Assembly (NCBI GenBank): GCA_913043145.1
Contig: CAJWLP010000003.1
Coordinates: forward strand, 1 to 64,000
Length of the DNA: 64,000 nt
Source of the DNA: an uncultured Bacteroidota bacterium
Lineage (GTDB): Bacteria > Bacteroidota > Bacteroidia > NS11-12g > UBA9320
Reading direction: 5' to 3'
Under the pieces are notes generated by a model that saw only the letters and a list, made by a program, of their open reading frames with translations, did no database searches and was not told the DNA's origin. Positions 34,148-43,257 of the stretch are shown piece by piece. The number at the start of each line of letters is the position of its first letter. Position 1 is the first letter of the stretch. A program made the translations under genes and the position numbers.

Positions 34148-35891
34148 TAATTCTATTTCCTTTGATTTTCATTTGATTTTGCGAATAATTAAATTAGCAA
34201 AACCACACCAAACTATAGCCTTACTTGCTTTGGTATTGACAGTAATTGCTACAATTTTGGCACCTGTTCGCCCTTTACTTGTTCAATATACACTGGATCA
34301 ACCTATCGCAAATAAAGATATTGAGGGAATTACTACCTTTTCTATTTTCATTTTTGTTCATCTATTATTAAATAGCATTGTAATTTTTGGTAACACTTAT
34401 GTTTCTAATCTATTGGGACAAAAGGTAATTGAAGATTTACGGATCAGAGTTTATAAGCACATCATCTCAATGAGCAGTAGATTTTTTGATAGAAGCAAGG
34501 TAGGTACGCTTGTTACTCGATCTATTTCTGATGTTGAGACTATTTCATCTTTTTTTTCTCAGGGTTTCATATCTATTCTTGGGGACTTAGCTCAAATAAT
34601 TGTGGTTTTGGGAGTTATGTTATACAGTAGCTGGCAGCTAACACTTATTTCCCTGTGTGTTTTACCTTTACTTATTGTTGCTTCTGACTTTTTTAGAAGA
34701 GGGGTTAGGGTATCTTTTCAGACCGTTCGTACTAAAGTATCTCAAATGAATTCTTTTGTTCAAGAGCAAATTGTCGGGATGGAAGTTGTTCAAATTTTTG
34801 GCAAGCAGAATCAAGAATTTGATAAGTTCGAAAAAATTAATCGGGAACACCGTGAAGCTAATAAACGATCTATCTTTTATTATGCTATTTATTTCCCAAT
34901 TGTTGAGATTTTAAGTAGTTTGGCGTTGGGATTAATAATTTTTTGGAGTGTTGGATATCCATCTGAGGCAAGTGTTGGTTTAATATCAGCATTTATATTG
35001 TATATCAATCTTATTTTTAGACCAATTAGATTCATTGCTGACCGATTTAACACAATGCAAATGGGAATGGTTAGTAGTGAACGTATTTTTGATTTACTAG
35101 ATGATTTTTCAGATGTAGAAAAAAAAGGTAAACAACTTTTAACAGATGTTAATGGTGGTATTGATTTCAAAAACGTTTGGTTTTCATATAATGAAGATGT
35201 TCAAGTTTTAAAAGATGTAAGTTTTCGTATTGAACCTGGAAGAAGTCTTGCTATTGTTGGTGCTACTGGTGCAGGTAAGTCAACTATTGTAAATTTAATT
35301 ACTCGATTATACGAATTTCAAAAAGGAGATATTTTGATTGATGGGGTTAATTTAAAAACCTTAGATTTAAAATCATTAAGAAGTCAGATTGGTGTAGTAA
35401 TGCAAGATGTTTTTCTTTTTGCTGGGACTGTTAATGAAAATGTAAATCTTAAGAATAAAGAAATCTCCTCAAAACAGGTCGAGGATGCAGCAAAGGCAGT
35501 TGGTGCATATGAATTTATTCAAAAATTAGAAGGTAATTTTAACTATGAAGTTATGGAGCGAGGTGTTTCATTGTCTGGTGGTCAACGCCAATTAGTTTCT
35601 TTTATCCGCGCTATGGTAGCAGATCCGAAAATATTAATTTTAGATGAAGCCACATCGAGTGTTGACTCTGAAACAGAGGACCTCATCCAACAAGCTATTA
35701 AGAAACTAATGTCTAATAGAACATCTATAGTAATAGCACATCGTTTGAGTACAATCAAGGAAGCTGATTCAATTCTTGTCCTTGACAAAGGTGTTGTTGT
35801 CGAAATTGGAGATCATAAAGAACTAATGGCTAAAAAAGGGGCATATTTCACGCTTTTTCAAAAACAATTCCAGTTGATTGAATCTACTTAA
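34131..35891 (+). CDS. ABC exporter, MsbA-like half transporter
   Basis: The 586-residue protein has a six-helix type 1 exporter domain at about 20-310 and a nucleotide-binding domain with Walker A GATGAGKST, signature LSGGQRQL and Walker B ILILDEATSSVD. Homodimers of this type move lipids, peptides or drugs outward across the inner membrane. Sequence alone cannot separate MsbA from multidrug exporters. The ATG at 34131 lies inside the end of truA, so translation is probably coupled. Confidence 0.92.
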   Translation: MSSKSNNSISFDFHLILRIIKLAKPHQTIALLALVLTVIATILAPVRPLLVQYTLDQPIANKDIEGITTFSIFIFVHLLLNSIVIFGNTYVSNLLGQKVIEDLRIRVYKHIISMSSRFFDRSKVGTLVTRSISDVETISSFFSQGFISILGDLAQIIVVLGVMLYSSWQLTLISLCVLPLLIVASDFFRRGVRVSFQTVRTKVSQMNSFVQEQIVGMEVVQIFGKQNQEFDKFEKINREHREANKRSIFYYAIYFPIVEILSSLALGLIIFWSVGYPSEASVGLISAFILYINLIFRPIRFIADRFNTMQMGMVSSERIFDLLDDFSDVEKKGKQLLTDVNGGIDFKNVWFSYNEDVQVLKDVSFRIEPGRSLAIVGATGAGKSTIVNLITRLYEFQKGDILIDGVNLKTLDLKSLRSQIGVVMQDVFLFAGTVNENVNLKNKEISSKQVEDAAKAVGAYEFIQKLEGNFNYEVMERGVSLSGGQRQLVSFIRAMVADPKILILDEATSSVDSETEDLIQQAIKKLMSNRTSIVIAHRLSTIKEADSILVLDKGVVVEIGDHKELMAKKGAYFTLFQKQFQLIEST

Positions 35892-35933
35892 GTTTAATTT
35901 TTTTAGTTTAAATCATTTTAAATATCCACAACA

Positions 35934-35964
35934 TTGGTATAATGTTTTTGGCGTTCTATTTTTG
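35934..35964 (+). promoter_or_regulatory. Promoter of trpS (TTG, 20 bp, TATTTTTG)
   Basis: This is the most complete Bacteroidota-type promoter in the window: a TTG at 35934-35936, a 20-base spacer, and the exact -7 element TATTTTTG at 35957-35964. It ends 16 bases before the trpS ATG at 35981. Confidence 0.6.
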
Positions 35965-35980
35965 AGGCTTCAATAATTAG

Positions 35981-36982
35981 ATGTCAAGAGTCGTATCTGG
36001 TATAAGGCCCACAGGGAAGCTGCATTTAGGTAATTATTTTGGTGCAGTTAATAGTTTTCTTAAAATGCAGGAAGAACATGAATGTTTTTTTTTCATTGCG
36101 GATATTCATTCTTTGACTACTCATCCAGCACCATCTGATTTACACAGCAATGTCAAACAAGTTTTAGCTGAACATTTAGCTATGGGGGTGGATCCTGAAA
36201 AATGTGCACTGTTCATTCAAAGTGACGTAAAAGCCATTGCTGAACTATACACTTATATGAATATGAATGCTTACTTGGGTGAATTAGAGAGAAGTACATC
36301 ATTTAAGGAAAAAATACGATCTCAAAAAGATAATGTTAATGCTGGTCTATTGACGTACCCAGTGCTTATGGCGGTTGATATATTAGCACATCATGCTGAC
36401 TTTGTTCCGGTGGGCAAGGATCAACAACAACACCTAGAAATGACAAGAACATTTGCTAATCGATTTAATCATATGTATGGTAATACCTACTTCAACGAAC
36501 CAAAAGCCTACAGTAATACTGGTAAACTAATTAAAGTTCCAGGACTTACAGCACAAGGGAAAATGAGTAAAAGTAGTGGAGATGCTGATACGATTGTTTT
36601 TGATGAAGAAGATCAAGTGATTCGGAAAAAAATTATGAGGGCAGTAACAGATAATGGACCAACCGAACCTGGAATGCTTAAGTCGGAAGGTCTTCAGAAT
36701 TTGTTTGATATTATGAACTTAGTTTCTGATAAATCTACTATTGCTCATTTTGAGGAATTACATCAAACTGCTCAAATCAGATATGGAGATTTAAAAAAAC
36801 AAATAGCAGAAGATGTACTGAAATTTGTAGCCCCTATTAGAGAAAAAATAAATCATTATAAAAATGATTCTAAAGCTCTAGCTATAGCAGCAAAAATAGG
36901 TGCTGAAAAAGCGAATGAAAGTGCCAATAAAACGTTACAAGAAGTAAGAGGAATTATTGGATTTAAGAATTTCTACAAATAA
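35981..36982 (+). CDS. trpS: Tryptophan--tRNA ligase
   Basis: This class I synthetase charges tRNA-Trp. The 333 residues carry the HIGH form HLGN at 15-18 in SGIRPTGKLHLGNYFGA and the KMSKS motif in AQGKMSKSSGD near residue 195. Length and motifs are typical of bacterial TrpRS. It has its own promoter and is followed 22 bp later by a deoxynucleoside kinase gene on the same strand. Confidence 0.97.
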   Translation: MSRVVSGIRPTGKLHLGNYFGAVNSFLKMQEEHECFFFIADIHSLTTHPAPSDLHSNVKQVLAEHLAMGVDPEKCALFIQSDVKAIAELYTYMNMNAYLGELERSTSFKEKIRSQKDNVNAGLLTYPVLMAVDILAHHADFVPVGKDQQQHLEMTRTFANRFNHMYGNTYFNEPKAYSNTGKLIKVPGLTAQGKMSKSSGDADTIVFDEEDQVIRKKIMRAVTDNGPTEPGMLKSEGLQNLFDIMNLVSDKSTIAHFEELHQTAQIRYGDLKKQIAEDVLKFVAPIREKINHYKNDSKALAIAAKIGAEKANESANKTLQEVRGIIGFKNFYK

Positions 36983-37004
36983 ATAAAACTAACCAAAAAA
37001 TAAA

Positions 37005-37619
37005 ATGCATATAGCTATAGCAGGTAACATCGGGTCAGGTAAGACCACACTAACCAAACTATTATCAAATCATTATGATTGGGAGCCTCACTATGAGGCT
37101 ATGGATAATAATCCGTATATCACTGACTTTTATGATGATATGACGCGTTGGTCATTTAACCTACAGATTTATTTTCTACATACGCGATTTAGTAGTTTAA
37201 TTCAAGCAAAAAATAGTACTAAAAATATTATTCAAGACAGAACAATCTATGAAGACGCATACATATTTGCCCCAAATCTTCATGCTATGGGATTGATGAG
37301 TACTCGAGATTTTGATACCTATCAAGCTTTATTTACTAATATTAAAATTAGTGTTGATGCACCTGATTTAACTATTTATCTTAGAAGCTCTATCGGAAAT
37401 TTGGTCGGACAAATCCAAAAAAGAGGACGCGAGTATGAGGATAGTATTCGTTTAGACTACCTTAAAAGGTTAAATGAACGTTATGAAGCCTGGATTAGCA
37501 CCTATAAGGATGGAAAACTTCTAATTATTGATGTAGATGATATTGATTTTGAAAATAATCCAGAACATCTTGGGTCAATTATTAATAAAATAGATGCTGA
37601 AATCAATGGCTTATTTTGA
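37005..37619 (+). CDS. Deoxynucleoside kinase
   Basis: The 204-residue P-loop kinase has Walker A GNIGSGKT at 7-14 and the DRTIYEDAYIFA segment with the catalytic Asp-Arg pair, plus a RGREYED lid-like motif. It phosphorylates deoxynucleosides (deoxyadenosine/deoxycytidine type) in the salvage pathway. Substrate choice is not certain from sequence. It is co-directional with trpS and with the TlpA-like gene 39 bp further on. Confidence 0.92.
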   Translation: MHIAIAGNIGSGKTTLTKLLSNHYDWEPHYEAMDNNPYITDFYDDMTRWSFNLQIYFLHTRFSSLIQAKNSTKNIIQDRTIYEDAYIFAPNLHAMGLMSTRDFDTYQALFTNIKISVDAPDLTIYLRSSIGNLVGQIQKRGREYEDSIRLDYLKRLNERYEAWISTYKDGKLLIIDVDDIDFENNPEHLGSIINKIDAEINGLF

Positions 37620-37658
37620 TCTTGGCATACTCATTGATTAAAACTTCATAAAAACATT

Positions 37659-38168
37659 ATGCTAAAACACATCTCATTAATAATTCTAATTATAGCAGCA
37701 CTTAATTCACAAGCTCAAGTGGATAATGCTTCTTTGTCATCACTTCCAGAAATTACCCTTAAAAATATTGATGGTAAGGATATTAATCTCGCTGATTATG
37801 GGACTAACGAGAAAATTACAGTTATCTCTTTTTGGGCTACTTGGTGTAAACCATGTATCAAGGAGTTAAAGAATCTTAATGTTTTATTGGATGATTGGAT
37901 TGAAGATTATAATATGGAATTAGTGGCTATTAGTTTGGACGATTCAAGAAATGCCGCCAAAGTTAAACCTACGGTCAATGCTCTAAATTGGGGTTTTGAT
38001 GTTTTATTAGATCCAAATGGTGAGTTGCAAAGAGCAATGAATGTTGCCAACCCTCCAGTTACTTTTTTAGTAAATCAATCGGGTAAAATTGTATACACTC
38101 ACACAGGTTATGTTGAGGGTGACGAATATGATTTAGAGGACCATATTAAGGAATTAGTATCCAAGTAA
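37659..38168 (+). CDS. TlpA-like periplasmic thiol-disulfide oxidoreductase
   Basis: The 169-residue protein has a signal peptide ending SQAQ at residue 20 and a thioredoxin fold with WATWCKPC (Cys 63 and Cys 66), the sequence typical of TlpA/ResA reductases, and the cis-Pro loop NPPVTFLV. It would reduce disulfides in the periplasm, for example in cytochrome c maturation, which would fit the multiheme protein elsewhere in the window. That link is inference. Confidence 0.9.
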   Translation: MLKHISLIILIIAALNSQAQVDNASLSSLPEITLKNIDGKDINLADYGTNEKITVISFWATWCKPCIKELKNLNVLLDDWIEDYNMELVAISLDDSRNAAKVKPTVNALNWGFDVLLDPNGELQRAMNVANPPVTFLVNQSGKIVYTHTGYVEGDEYDLEDHIKELVSK

Positions 38169-38230
38169 GTTCTAGATATTGATTTTATAGCACTTTGGGT
38201 TTGTGTATCCTGAGATTTTTTTCTTTAAGT

Positions 38231-39190
38231 TTAAGACTTCTTGATGATATTATAGTTCTTAAAACCCCCAATGACATTACCCTTGAAAAAGGTGTTTTCT
38301 ATGAAAGATAATATCCTATATCTCATTTTTTCATGTTTATGAGGTGCTCGTCTTTTATTCCTATTACCACTGTATTGTAATTTTGAGGACCAATTGAATA
38401 GACTAATCCAATTGTTCATGACGGATGGATGAGACCCATTAAATTTATTTAGTTTATTTAAGGGTCCATAGTCATATTCAATAGCTATTCTTGACAAAAT
38501 ATTTTTTGCATTTTTCCCGTGATAGGAGGAAGAGCTTGATTTTCTCTTATTCGACATCATTTTTGGGGGTCTTACATAACCATAATGAAAAACATTCACA
38601 TTTAGCTCAATGACATCTAATTTAGCATTGTCTTTTCTACTTGTGTAGTCATTGAATGTTCCACCTCCCCATTTTGTAAATTTTCTAAAAGATTGAGCAT
38701 CTTGCCACGAATGAATAGATGGTAAATTCCTTATAATCCTAATTTCTTTTTTATACCATGAATGGCTGTTATGGTAATGATTATAATCTCCCCAAAAATG
38801 TAAATAATTGAATAAAAAGCCATCCACACTCTTATTATAAAGGTGATCTTTGCAAGCTTTCCTTATTGTATCTAAATCATTTTGGTGAATAGCTTCATCA
38901 CATTGAAGATAGAATAACCAGTCTCCTTTACAATGTTGTTTTGCAATATCAGTTTGTTGAGCAAATATGGTGTTTTTGGGGTAATCCTTTGTGTTCCATT
39001 TTGTATGTATGATTTTGATCTTTTCAGATTTAATGGATTGAATAATTTCTGTAGTACGATCATCTTTATCATTATCACCAATTGCAATTATAAATTCATC
39101 ACAAATTGGTAAGATAGAAAGTATGGACTGTTTTGCAGGGATATATAATTTTTCTGCATTTTTTATAAAGGTGAAACCACTTATTTTCAT
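38231..39190 (-). CDS. Glycosyltransferase, GT2-like
   Basis: The 319-residue protein has the GT-A nucleotide-sugar-binding start of family 2 (KISGFTFIKNAEKLYIPAKQSI, DEFIIAIGDNDKDDRTTE) and a WLFYLQCDEAIH motif in place of the usual DADE site; the Asp there is one residue off the common DxD pattern. The C-terminal third is basic and ends in a Ser- and Lys-rich region. It probably adds a sugar to a surface glycan. The acceptor is unknown. It is divergent from a second glycosyltransferase at 39265. Confidence 0.8.
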   Translation of the reverse strand: MKISGFTFIKNAEKLYIPAKQSILSILPICDEFIIAIGDNDKDDRTTEIIQSIKSEKIKIIHTKWNTKDYPKNTIFAQQTDIAKQHCKGDWLFYLQCDEAIHQNDLDTIRKACKDHLYNKSVDGFLFNYLHFWGDYNHYHNSHSWYKKEIRIIRNLPSIHSWQDAQSFRKFTKWGGGTFNDYTSRKDNAKLDVIELNVNVFHYGYVRPPKMMSNKRKSSSSSYHGKNAKNILSRIAIEYDYGPLNKLNKFNGSHPSVMNNWISLFNWSSKLQYSGNRNKRRAPHKHEKMRYRILSFIENTFFKGNVIGGFKNYNIIKKS

Positions 39191-39217
39191 TATTAATAAT
39201 TAAACTATAATCAAAAA

Positions 39218-39225
39218 CAAAAGTA
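39218..39225 (-). promoter_or_regulatory. -7 promoter element TACTTTTG, minus-strand glycosyltransferase
   Basis: An exact TAnnTTTG match on the minus strand lies 27 bases before the ATG at 39190. It stands ten bases from the plus-strand -7 element at 39235-39242, so the two glycosyltransferase genes are read from back-to-back promoters. Confidence 0.45.
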
Positions 39226-39234
39226 TAAAAATGA

Positions 39235-39242
39235 TACCTTTG
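39235..39242 (+). promoter_or_regulatory. -7 promoter element TACCTTTG, plus-strand glycosyltransferase
   Basis: An exact TAnnTTTG match lies 22 bases before the ATG at 39265. The same eight bases occur at 42283-42290 before another gene. Confidence 0.45.
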
Positions 39243-39264
39243 GTAACTAAAAAAATCTAAATTG

Positions 39265-40023
39265 ATGAATTACAAGATATCAGCATTAATACCAACATTT
39301 AATGAAGAGCATAATATCGCTGAGGCTATTGATTCAGTATCTTGGGCTGATGAGATATTAGTTGTTGATTCATTTAGTACAGACTCAACGGTAGAAATTG
39401 CCAAAAATAAAGGTGCGAAAGTTATTCAAAGGACTTATGAATATTCTGCATCTCAAAAAAATTGGGCCATCCCACAAGCCTCACATGATTGGGTGATTTT
39501 GATTGATGCCGATGAGAGAATCACATTTAATTTAAAAACAGAAATTATTAATGTCGTAAAAAACAATTTGCCCTATTGTGCTTTTTGGATCAAAAGACAA
39601 AACCATTTTATGGGGAAAAAAATTAGATTTTCTGGCTGGCAAGGGGATAAAGTTATTCGATTATTTAGGAAAGATAAATGTGTGTATGAAGATAAAAATG
39701 TCCATGCAGAAATGATTTGTGATGGCAAAGTGGGTATATTAAAAGAAAAGCTAATTCATTATACATTTAAAGATATCCATCATTATCTAGAAAAGTGGGA
39801 TAGGTACAGCACTTGGGGTGCAAATGAGAGATATTCAAAGGGAGAAAGAGTTAATTTTTATCATTTATCTTTCAAGCCTATTTTTAGATTTATGAGAGAC
39901 TATTTTTTAAAACTTGGTTTTCTTGATGGACTAACAGGATTAATAATATGTATCTTATCTGGTATGTCTGTTTTTATTAGAAGCTTAAAGATAAAAGATT
40001 TGAGAGAATCTGATTCTTTTTAA
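39265..40023 (+). CDS. Family 2 glycosyltransferase, WaaE/KdtX-like
   Basis: The 252-residue protein begins KISALIPTFNEEHNIAEAIDSVSWADEILVVDSFSTDST and has the ILIDADERI metal site, the pattern of the lipopolysaccharide core beta-glycosyltransferases of the WaaE group. A C-terminal hydrophobic segment (about 222-240) may bind the membrane. It would add a sugar to lipopolysaccharide or a related glycolipid on the inner face of the membrane. The ATG at 39265 is preferred over the TTG before it. It ends one base before the convergent lipoprotein gene. Confidence 0.88.
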   Translation: MNYKISALIPTFNEEHNIAEAIDSVSWADEILVVDSFSTDSTVEIAKNKGAKVIQRTYEYSASQKNWAIPQASHDWVILIDADERITFNLKTEIINVVKNNLPYCAFWIKRQNHFMGKKIRFSGWQGDKVIRLFRKDKCVYEDKNVHAEMICDGKVGILKEKLIHYTFKDIHHYLEKWDRYSTWGANERYSKGERVNFYHLSFKPIFRFMRDYFLKLGFLDGLTGLIICILSGMSVFIRSLKIKDLRESDSF

Positions 40024-40284
40024 TTAAAGAACGAAATCACCAATAACTAAATCATTTTGAGTAGTGTCGCTATTTGACTCGTTCTCTTTAGGGTCAGTTT
40101 TTTTATCACAGCATGGTTTTTTATTTTCCTCCTCGCATGTTTCTTTATTCTTTTTACAACAGGACTCCTCCTTTTCTGTATCACAAGAAGATGTTTCTTT
40201 TTTACACTCTTTTTGGTCTTCACAAGCCATAAATGTTATGCTGACAAAAACAATAAGGCCCAAAAATTTAATAATATTTTTCAT
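40024..40284 (-). CDS. Small cysteine-rich lipoprotein
   Basis: The 86-residue protein has a lipobox FMAC with lipidated Cys 21, then a Lys/Glu-rich stretch holding seven more Cys (27, 34, 42, 43, 50, 58, 59), with CC pairs in ESCCKKN and KPCCDKK. The last 20 residues lack Cys. No known domain was recognised. A lipid-anchored Cys-rich peptide could bind metal ions or buffer thiols in the periplasm, which is only a guess. It lies 35 bp downstream of ychF on the same strand and abuts the convergent glycosyltransferase gene. Confidence 0.65.
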   Translation of the reverse strand: MKNIIKFLGLIVFVSITFMACEDQKECKKETSSCDTEKEESCCKKNKETCEEENKKPCCDKKTDPKENESNSDTTQNDLVIGDFVL

Positions 40285-40319
40285 GTTTGTAGTGTTATTT
40301 GCGAAGTTAGTTAATATAT

Positions 40320-41414
40320 CTAAACATTGAATCTAAAGTGCATGATATCTCCGTCTTTGACTAAATAATCCTTACCCTCAACTCTAAGTTTCCCAGCCTC
40401 TCTACATTTAGCCTCAGATTCATACTCAATGTAATCATTGTAGCCAATTACCTCAGCTCGAATAAACCCTTTTTCAAAATCAGTATGAATAACACCGGCT
40501 GCCTGTGGTGCGGTATATCCCTCTGTTATGGTCCATGCACGAACTTCTTTTTCACCAGCCGTAAAATAAGTTTGATAGTTTAATAACTTATAAGCAGACT
40601 TAATAATGCGGTTCACACCACTTTCTTGAAGTCCCATATCTTCTAAAAACATCATTTTATCTTCTTCCTCCATATCAATCATATCCGACTCTATTTCAGC
40701 AGAGACAAACATGATTTGAGCATTCTCATTTTTTACAGATTCAATAAACCTGTCAGTATGTTTATTGCCATTCACAACACTAGCATCGTCAACATTACAG
40801 ACGTATAAAACGGGTTTGAGCGTTAATAAATTTAGATCTTTAATTAGTTCTAATTGATTTGAGTCTAAATCTATTGATCTTGCAGATTTACCTTGTTCAA
40901 GTGTGGATTTTATCTGGGATACTACTTCGTAAACTGATTTAGCTTCTTTGTTCCCAGTTTCTGCTAGTTTTTTAACTTTTAAAATCTTTGTTTCAATCGA
41001 TTCAAGATCTTTAAGTTGTAGCTCTGTATCGATGATTTCCTTATCTCTTACGGGATCGATACTACCGTCAACGTGGGTTATATTATTATCATCAAAGCAT
41101 CGAACCACATGGAGAATGGCATTGGTATTTCTAATGTTTCCAAGAAATTGATTACCCAAACCCTCTCCTTTACTTGCTCCTTTTACTAAGCCAGCAATGT
41201 CAACAATTTCAACGGTAGTTGGAATTATTTTCTGTGGATTAACTAAATCAGACAGTTTATTTAATCGTTCATCAGGTACAGTAATCATTCCTACATTTGG
41301 TTCGATTGTACAGAATGGATAATTAGCACTTTCTGCCTTAGCACTACTCAGACAATTAAAAAGTGTCGATTTTCCTACATTGGGTAAGCCCACGATTCCA
41401 CATTGTAAAGCCAT
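40320..41414 (-). CDS. ychF: Redox-regulated ATPase YchF (Obg-like)
   Basis: The 364-residue protein has the P-loop GLPNVGKS at 9-16, switch DIAGLVKGASKGEGLGNQFL and the C-terminal TGS domain (about 280-364, FTAGEKEVRAWTITEG). YchF prefers ATP over GTP and binds ribosomes. Length and start are standard. A near match to the -7 element (TAAACTTG) lies upstream, and a separate hairpin lies further up at 41474-41495. Confidence 0.96.
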   Translation of the reverse strand: MALQCGIVGLPNVGKSTLFNCLSSAKAESANYPFCTIEPNVGMITVPDERLNKLSDLVNPQKIIPTTVEIVDIAGLVKGASKGEGLGNQFLGNIRNTNAILHVVRCFDDNNITHVDGSIDPVRDKEIIDTELQLKDLESIETKILKVKKLAETGNKEAKSVYEVVSQIKSTLEQGKSARSIDLDSNQLELIKDLNLLTLKPVLYVCNVDDASVVNGNKHTDRFIESVKNENAQIMFVSAEIESDMIDMEEEDKMMFLEDMGLQESGVNRIIKSAYKLLNYQTYFTAGEKEVRAWTITEGYTAPQAAGVIHTDFEKGFIRAEVIGYNDYIEYESEAKCREAGKLRVEGKDYLVKDGDIMHFRFNV

Positions 41415-41473
41415 TAGTTATTGTATTTTGTTGCAAGTTTAGTCTTTTTACGTTTGATTCGAAAGTCTTCTAT

Positions 41474-41495
41474 GGTCTTTCATTAGATGAAGACC
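41474..41495. other. Hairpin in the ychF/rhomboid divergent gap
   Basis: GGTCTTTCAT and ATGAAGACC pair with one bulged T around a TAG loop. No T tract follows on either strand, so it is not a plain terminator. It lies in the 131-bp divergent region between ychF and the rhomboid gene and might be a regulator site or leader structure. Function is unknown. Confidence 0.3.
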
Positions 41496-41545
41496 TTCTG
41501 TCAGTCTAATTTAAGATGGAACGTATTTTGTAAGTATTCTAGAGG

Positions 41546-42244
41546 ATGTTTTCCTTTTTTATAAAACTAATTGATTCTGTGGTATGGCCAGCTTTTTTAG
41601 TTGTGTGTATCTGGATTGTATTTTTTGTCAATTTAAGGTATGAATTAGGTTTAAATTCTTATGGTTTACACCCTCAAAAGTGGAACGACTTGTATGGGGT
41701 AGTTACCATGATTTTCTTACATAGTAATTTTGATCATTTATTAAGTAATACTATTCCCCTTTTATTATCGATGGGATTTATATTTATAAATTTCAGTGAG
41801 GAAAGGGCTTCAATTATTGTATTAAATAGTTTATTTACAGGGATTATACTCTTTTTTATTGGGCAACATGGAAGTAACCATATTGGTGCTAGTGGTTTGG
41901 TATATGCCTTAATTTTCTTTATTGTGACTCATTCTTTTTTTACTCGTAATAAAGAAATGTTAGCAGCCTCTTTTACTTTAATATTCTTGTACGGCAGTCT
42001 AATTTATGGGCTATTCCCAGAGTTTGGGAAATTAATCGGAAAAAATATATCTTGGGAGGGGCATCTATCTGGAGCAATTACTGGAGTTATTTTTGGAACG
42101 TTGTATCGAAATAAAGGCCCTCAAAAACCACCACCCTTAGATGATGACTTTGATGATTTTGAAGATGAATATTGGAATTCAATTGAGATTGATGAAGAAG
42201 CTCATAACACTAATATTCAATATACTTACAAAGAAAAAGATTAA
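41546..42244 (+). CDS. Rhomboid family intramembrane serine protease
   Basis: The 232-residue protein has about six membrane spans. The catalytic Ser 116 lies in GASGLVYA and His 173 in GHLSGAITG, and the HSNFDHLLSN motif of the second helix is present. Such proteases cut single-span membrane proteins inside the bilayer. The C-terminal tail is acidic (DDDFDDFEDEYW). It is divergent from ychF; substrates are unknown. Confidence 0.92.
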   Translation: MFSFFIKLIDSVVWPAFLVVCIWIVFFVNLRYELGLNSYGLHPQKWNDLYGVVTMIFLHSNFDHLLSNTIPLLLSMGFIFINFSEERASIIVLNSLFTGIILFFIGQHGSNHIGASGLVYALIFFIVTHSFFTRNKEMLAASFTLIFLYGSLIYGLFPEFGKLIGKNISWEGHLSGAITGVIFGTLYRNKGPQKPPPLDDDFDDFEDEYWNSIEIDEEAHNTNIQYTYKEKD

Positions 42245-42282
42245 CTGGATATTTATTCTAAGTTAAGTATGTAGGATAAAAT

Positions 42283-42290
42283 TACCTTTG
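42283..42290 (+). promoter_or_regulatory. -7 promoter element TACCTTTG, phospholipase-like gene
   Basis: An exact TAnnTTTG match ends 6 bases before the ATG at 42297, predicting a leaderless transcript. The TTG that could read as an earlier start is part of this element, which argues for the ATG. Confidence 0.5.
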
Positions 42291-42296
42291 AAGTAT

Positions 42297-43250
42297 ATGA
42301 GAATTTTATTTACTTTTTTTATTTTAATTTACTGCTTTTCGTCATCTCCATGGGGCTTTTTTGCCCATAAAGAGATTAATTATCATGCATGTTTTACTCT
42401 TCCGCCTGAAATGTTTGGGTTTTACAAGACAAATGTTGATGTAATCAGGGAATTGGCTGTTCGACCAGATCAAAGAAGGTATGTTGTGGAAGAGGAGTCT
42501 CCGAGACATTATATTGATATTGATTTTTATGAGTCCAAGGTCCCGTTAGATACTTTACCATTTTATTGGGATAGTGCCATGTTTTTATATGGTGAAAAAG
42601 TATTGATTGATCATGGAATTGTTCCATGGCATATTTTAAAAGTCAAATACTGGTTAACGCAGGCTATGAGAAATCATGACTATAGTCAAATTTTAGAATT
42701 AAGTGCTGATTTGGGACATTACATTGCAGATGCATATGTCCCTTTACATACTACAAAAAATTATAATGGTCAGTTGACTAATCAACATGGTATTCATGGT
42801 CTATGGGAATCAAGATTGCCAGAAGTTTTTTTATCCGATTATGATTTTTTTTTAGGGAATGCAAAATATATTCATAAGCCTCTTTTGTCTATTTGGATGG
42901 CATTAGAAGAGAGTTTTTCTGCTCATGATACGGTACTTAATTTAGAAAGGGAATAAACATTAAAAATGGAACACACAAAGTATTCCTTTGAACAAAGAGG
43001 TGCGACAACAATTAAGGTATACAGTCAAGAGTTTTCAAAATCATACCATCTTCTGCTCAACAATATGGTTGAACGTCGAATGAAGAAAGCAATTTACATG
43101 ATTGGTTGTTTTTGGTACACTGCGTGGGTCGATGCTGGACAACCTAAGTTACCAAATAAACTAATTCAAAATTTTGAAAAGATGGCTCTTAATGATTCTA
43201 TCCTACAAAAACATCACCACAAAATCAAAGGTCGAATAGGACTTCATTAA
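42297..43250 (+). pseudogene. Zinc-dependent phospholipase C / S1-P1 nuclease-like gene split by an in-frame stop
   Basis: Two adjacent frames make one protein. The first part (42297-42956) has a signal peptide (MRILFTFFILIYCFSSS), the N-terminal Trp of the zinc site (WGFFAHKEIN) and LGHYIADAYVPLHTT plus NQHGIHGLWE, the His/Asp ligands of the family. It ends at a TAA at 42954-42956. The frame resumes unchanged three codons later and continues to 43250 with KYSFEQRGATTIKVYSQEF and FWYTAWVDAGQP, typical of the same family's C-terminus. There is no frameshift: a single sense-to-TAA change explains the break. The protein would otherwise be about 317 residues. It may be a recent pseudogene, a read-through product or a base-call error. 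The ATG at 42966 could in principle start a separate C-terminal piece. Confidence 0.75.
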
Positions 43251-43257
43251 ATACAGC

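Noticed and set aside
40064-40330. Plus-strand 88-codon frame, Ser/Phe-rich
   Set aside because: It is the mirror of the Cys-rich lipoprotein gene, which has a proper lipoprotein signal, so the minus-strand gene is preferred.
42954-42966. Frameshift in the phospholipase-like gene
   Set aside because: The frames before and after the stop have the same phase, so a nonsense codon and not a frameshift explains the break.
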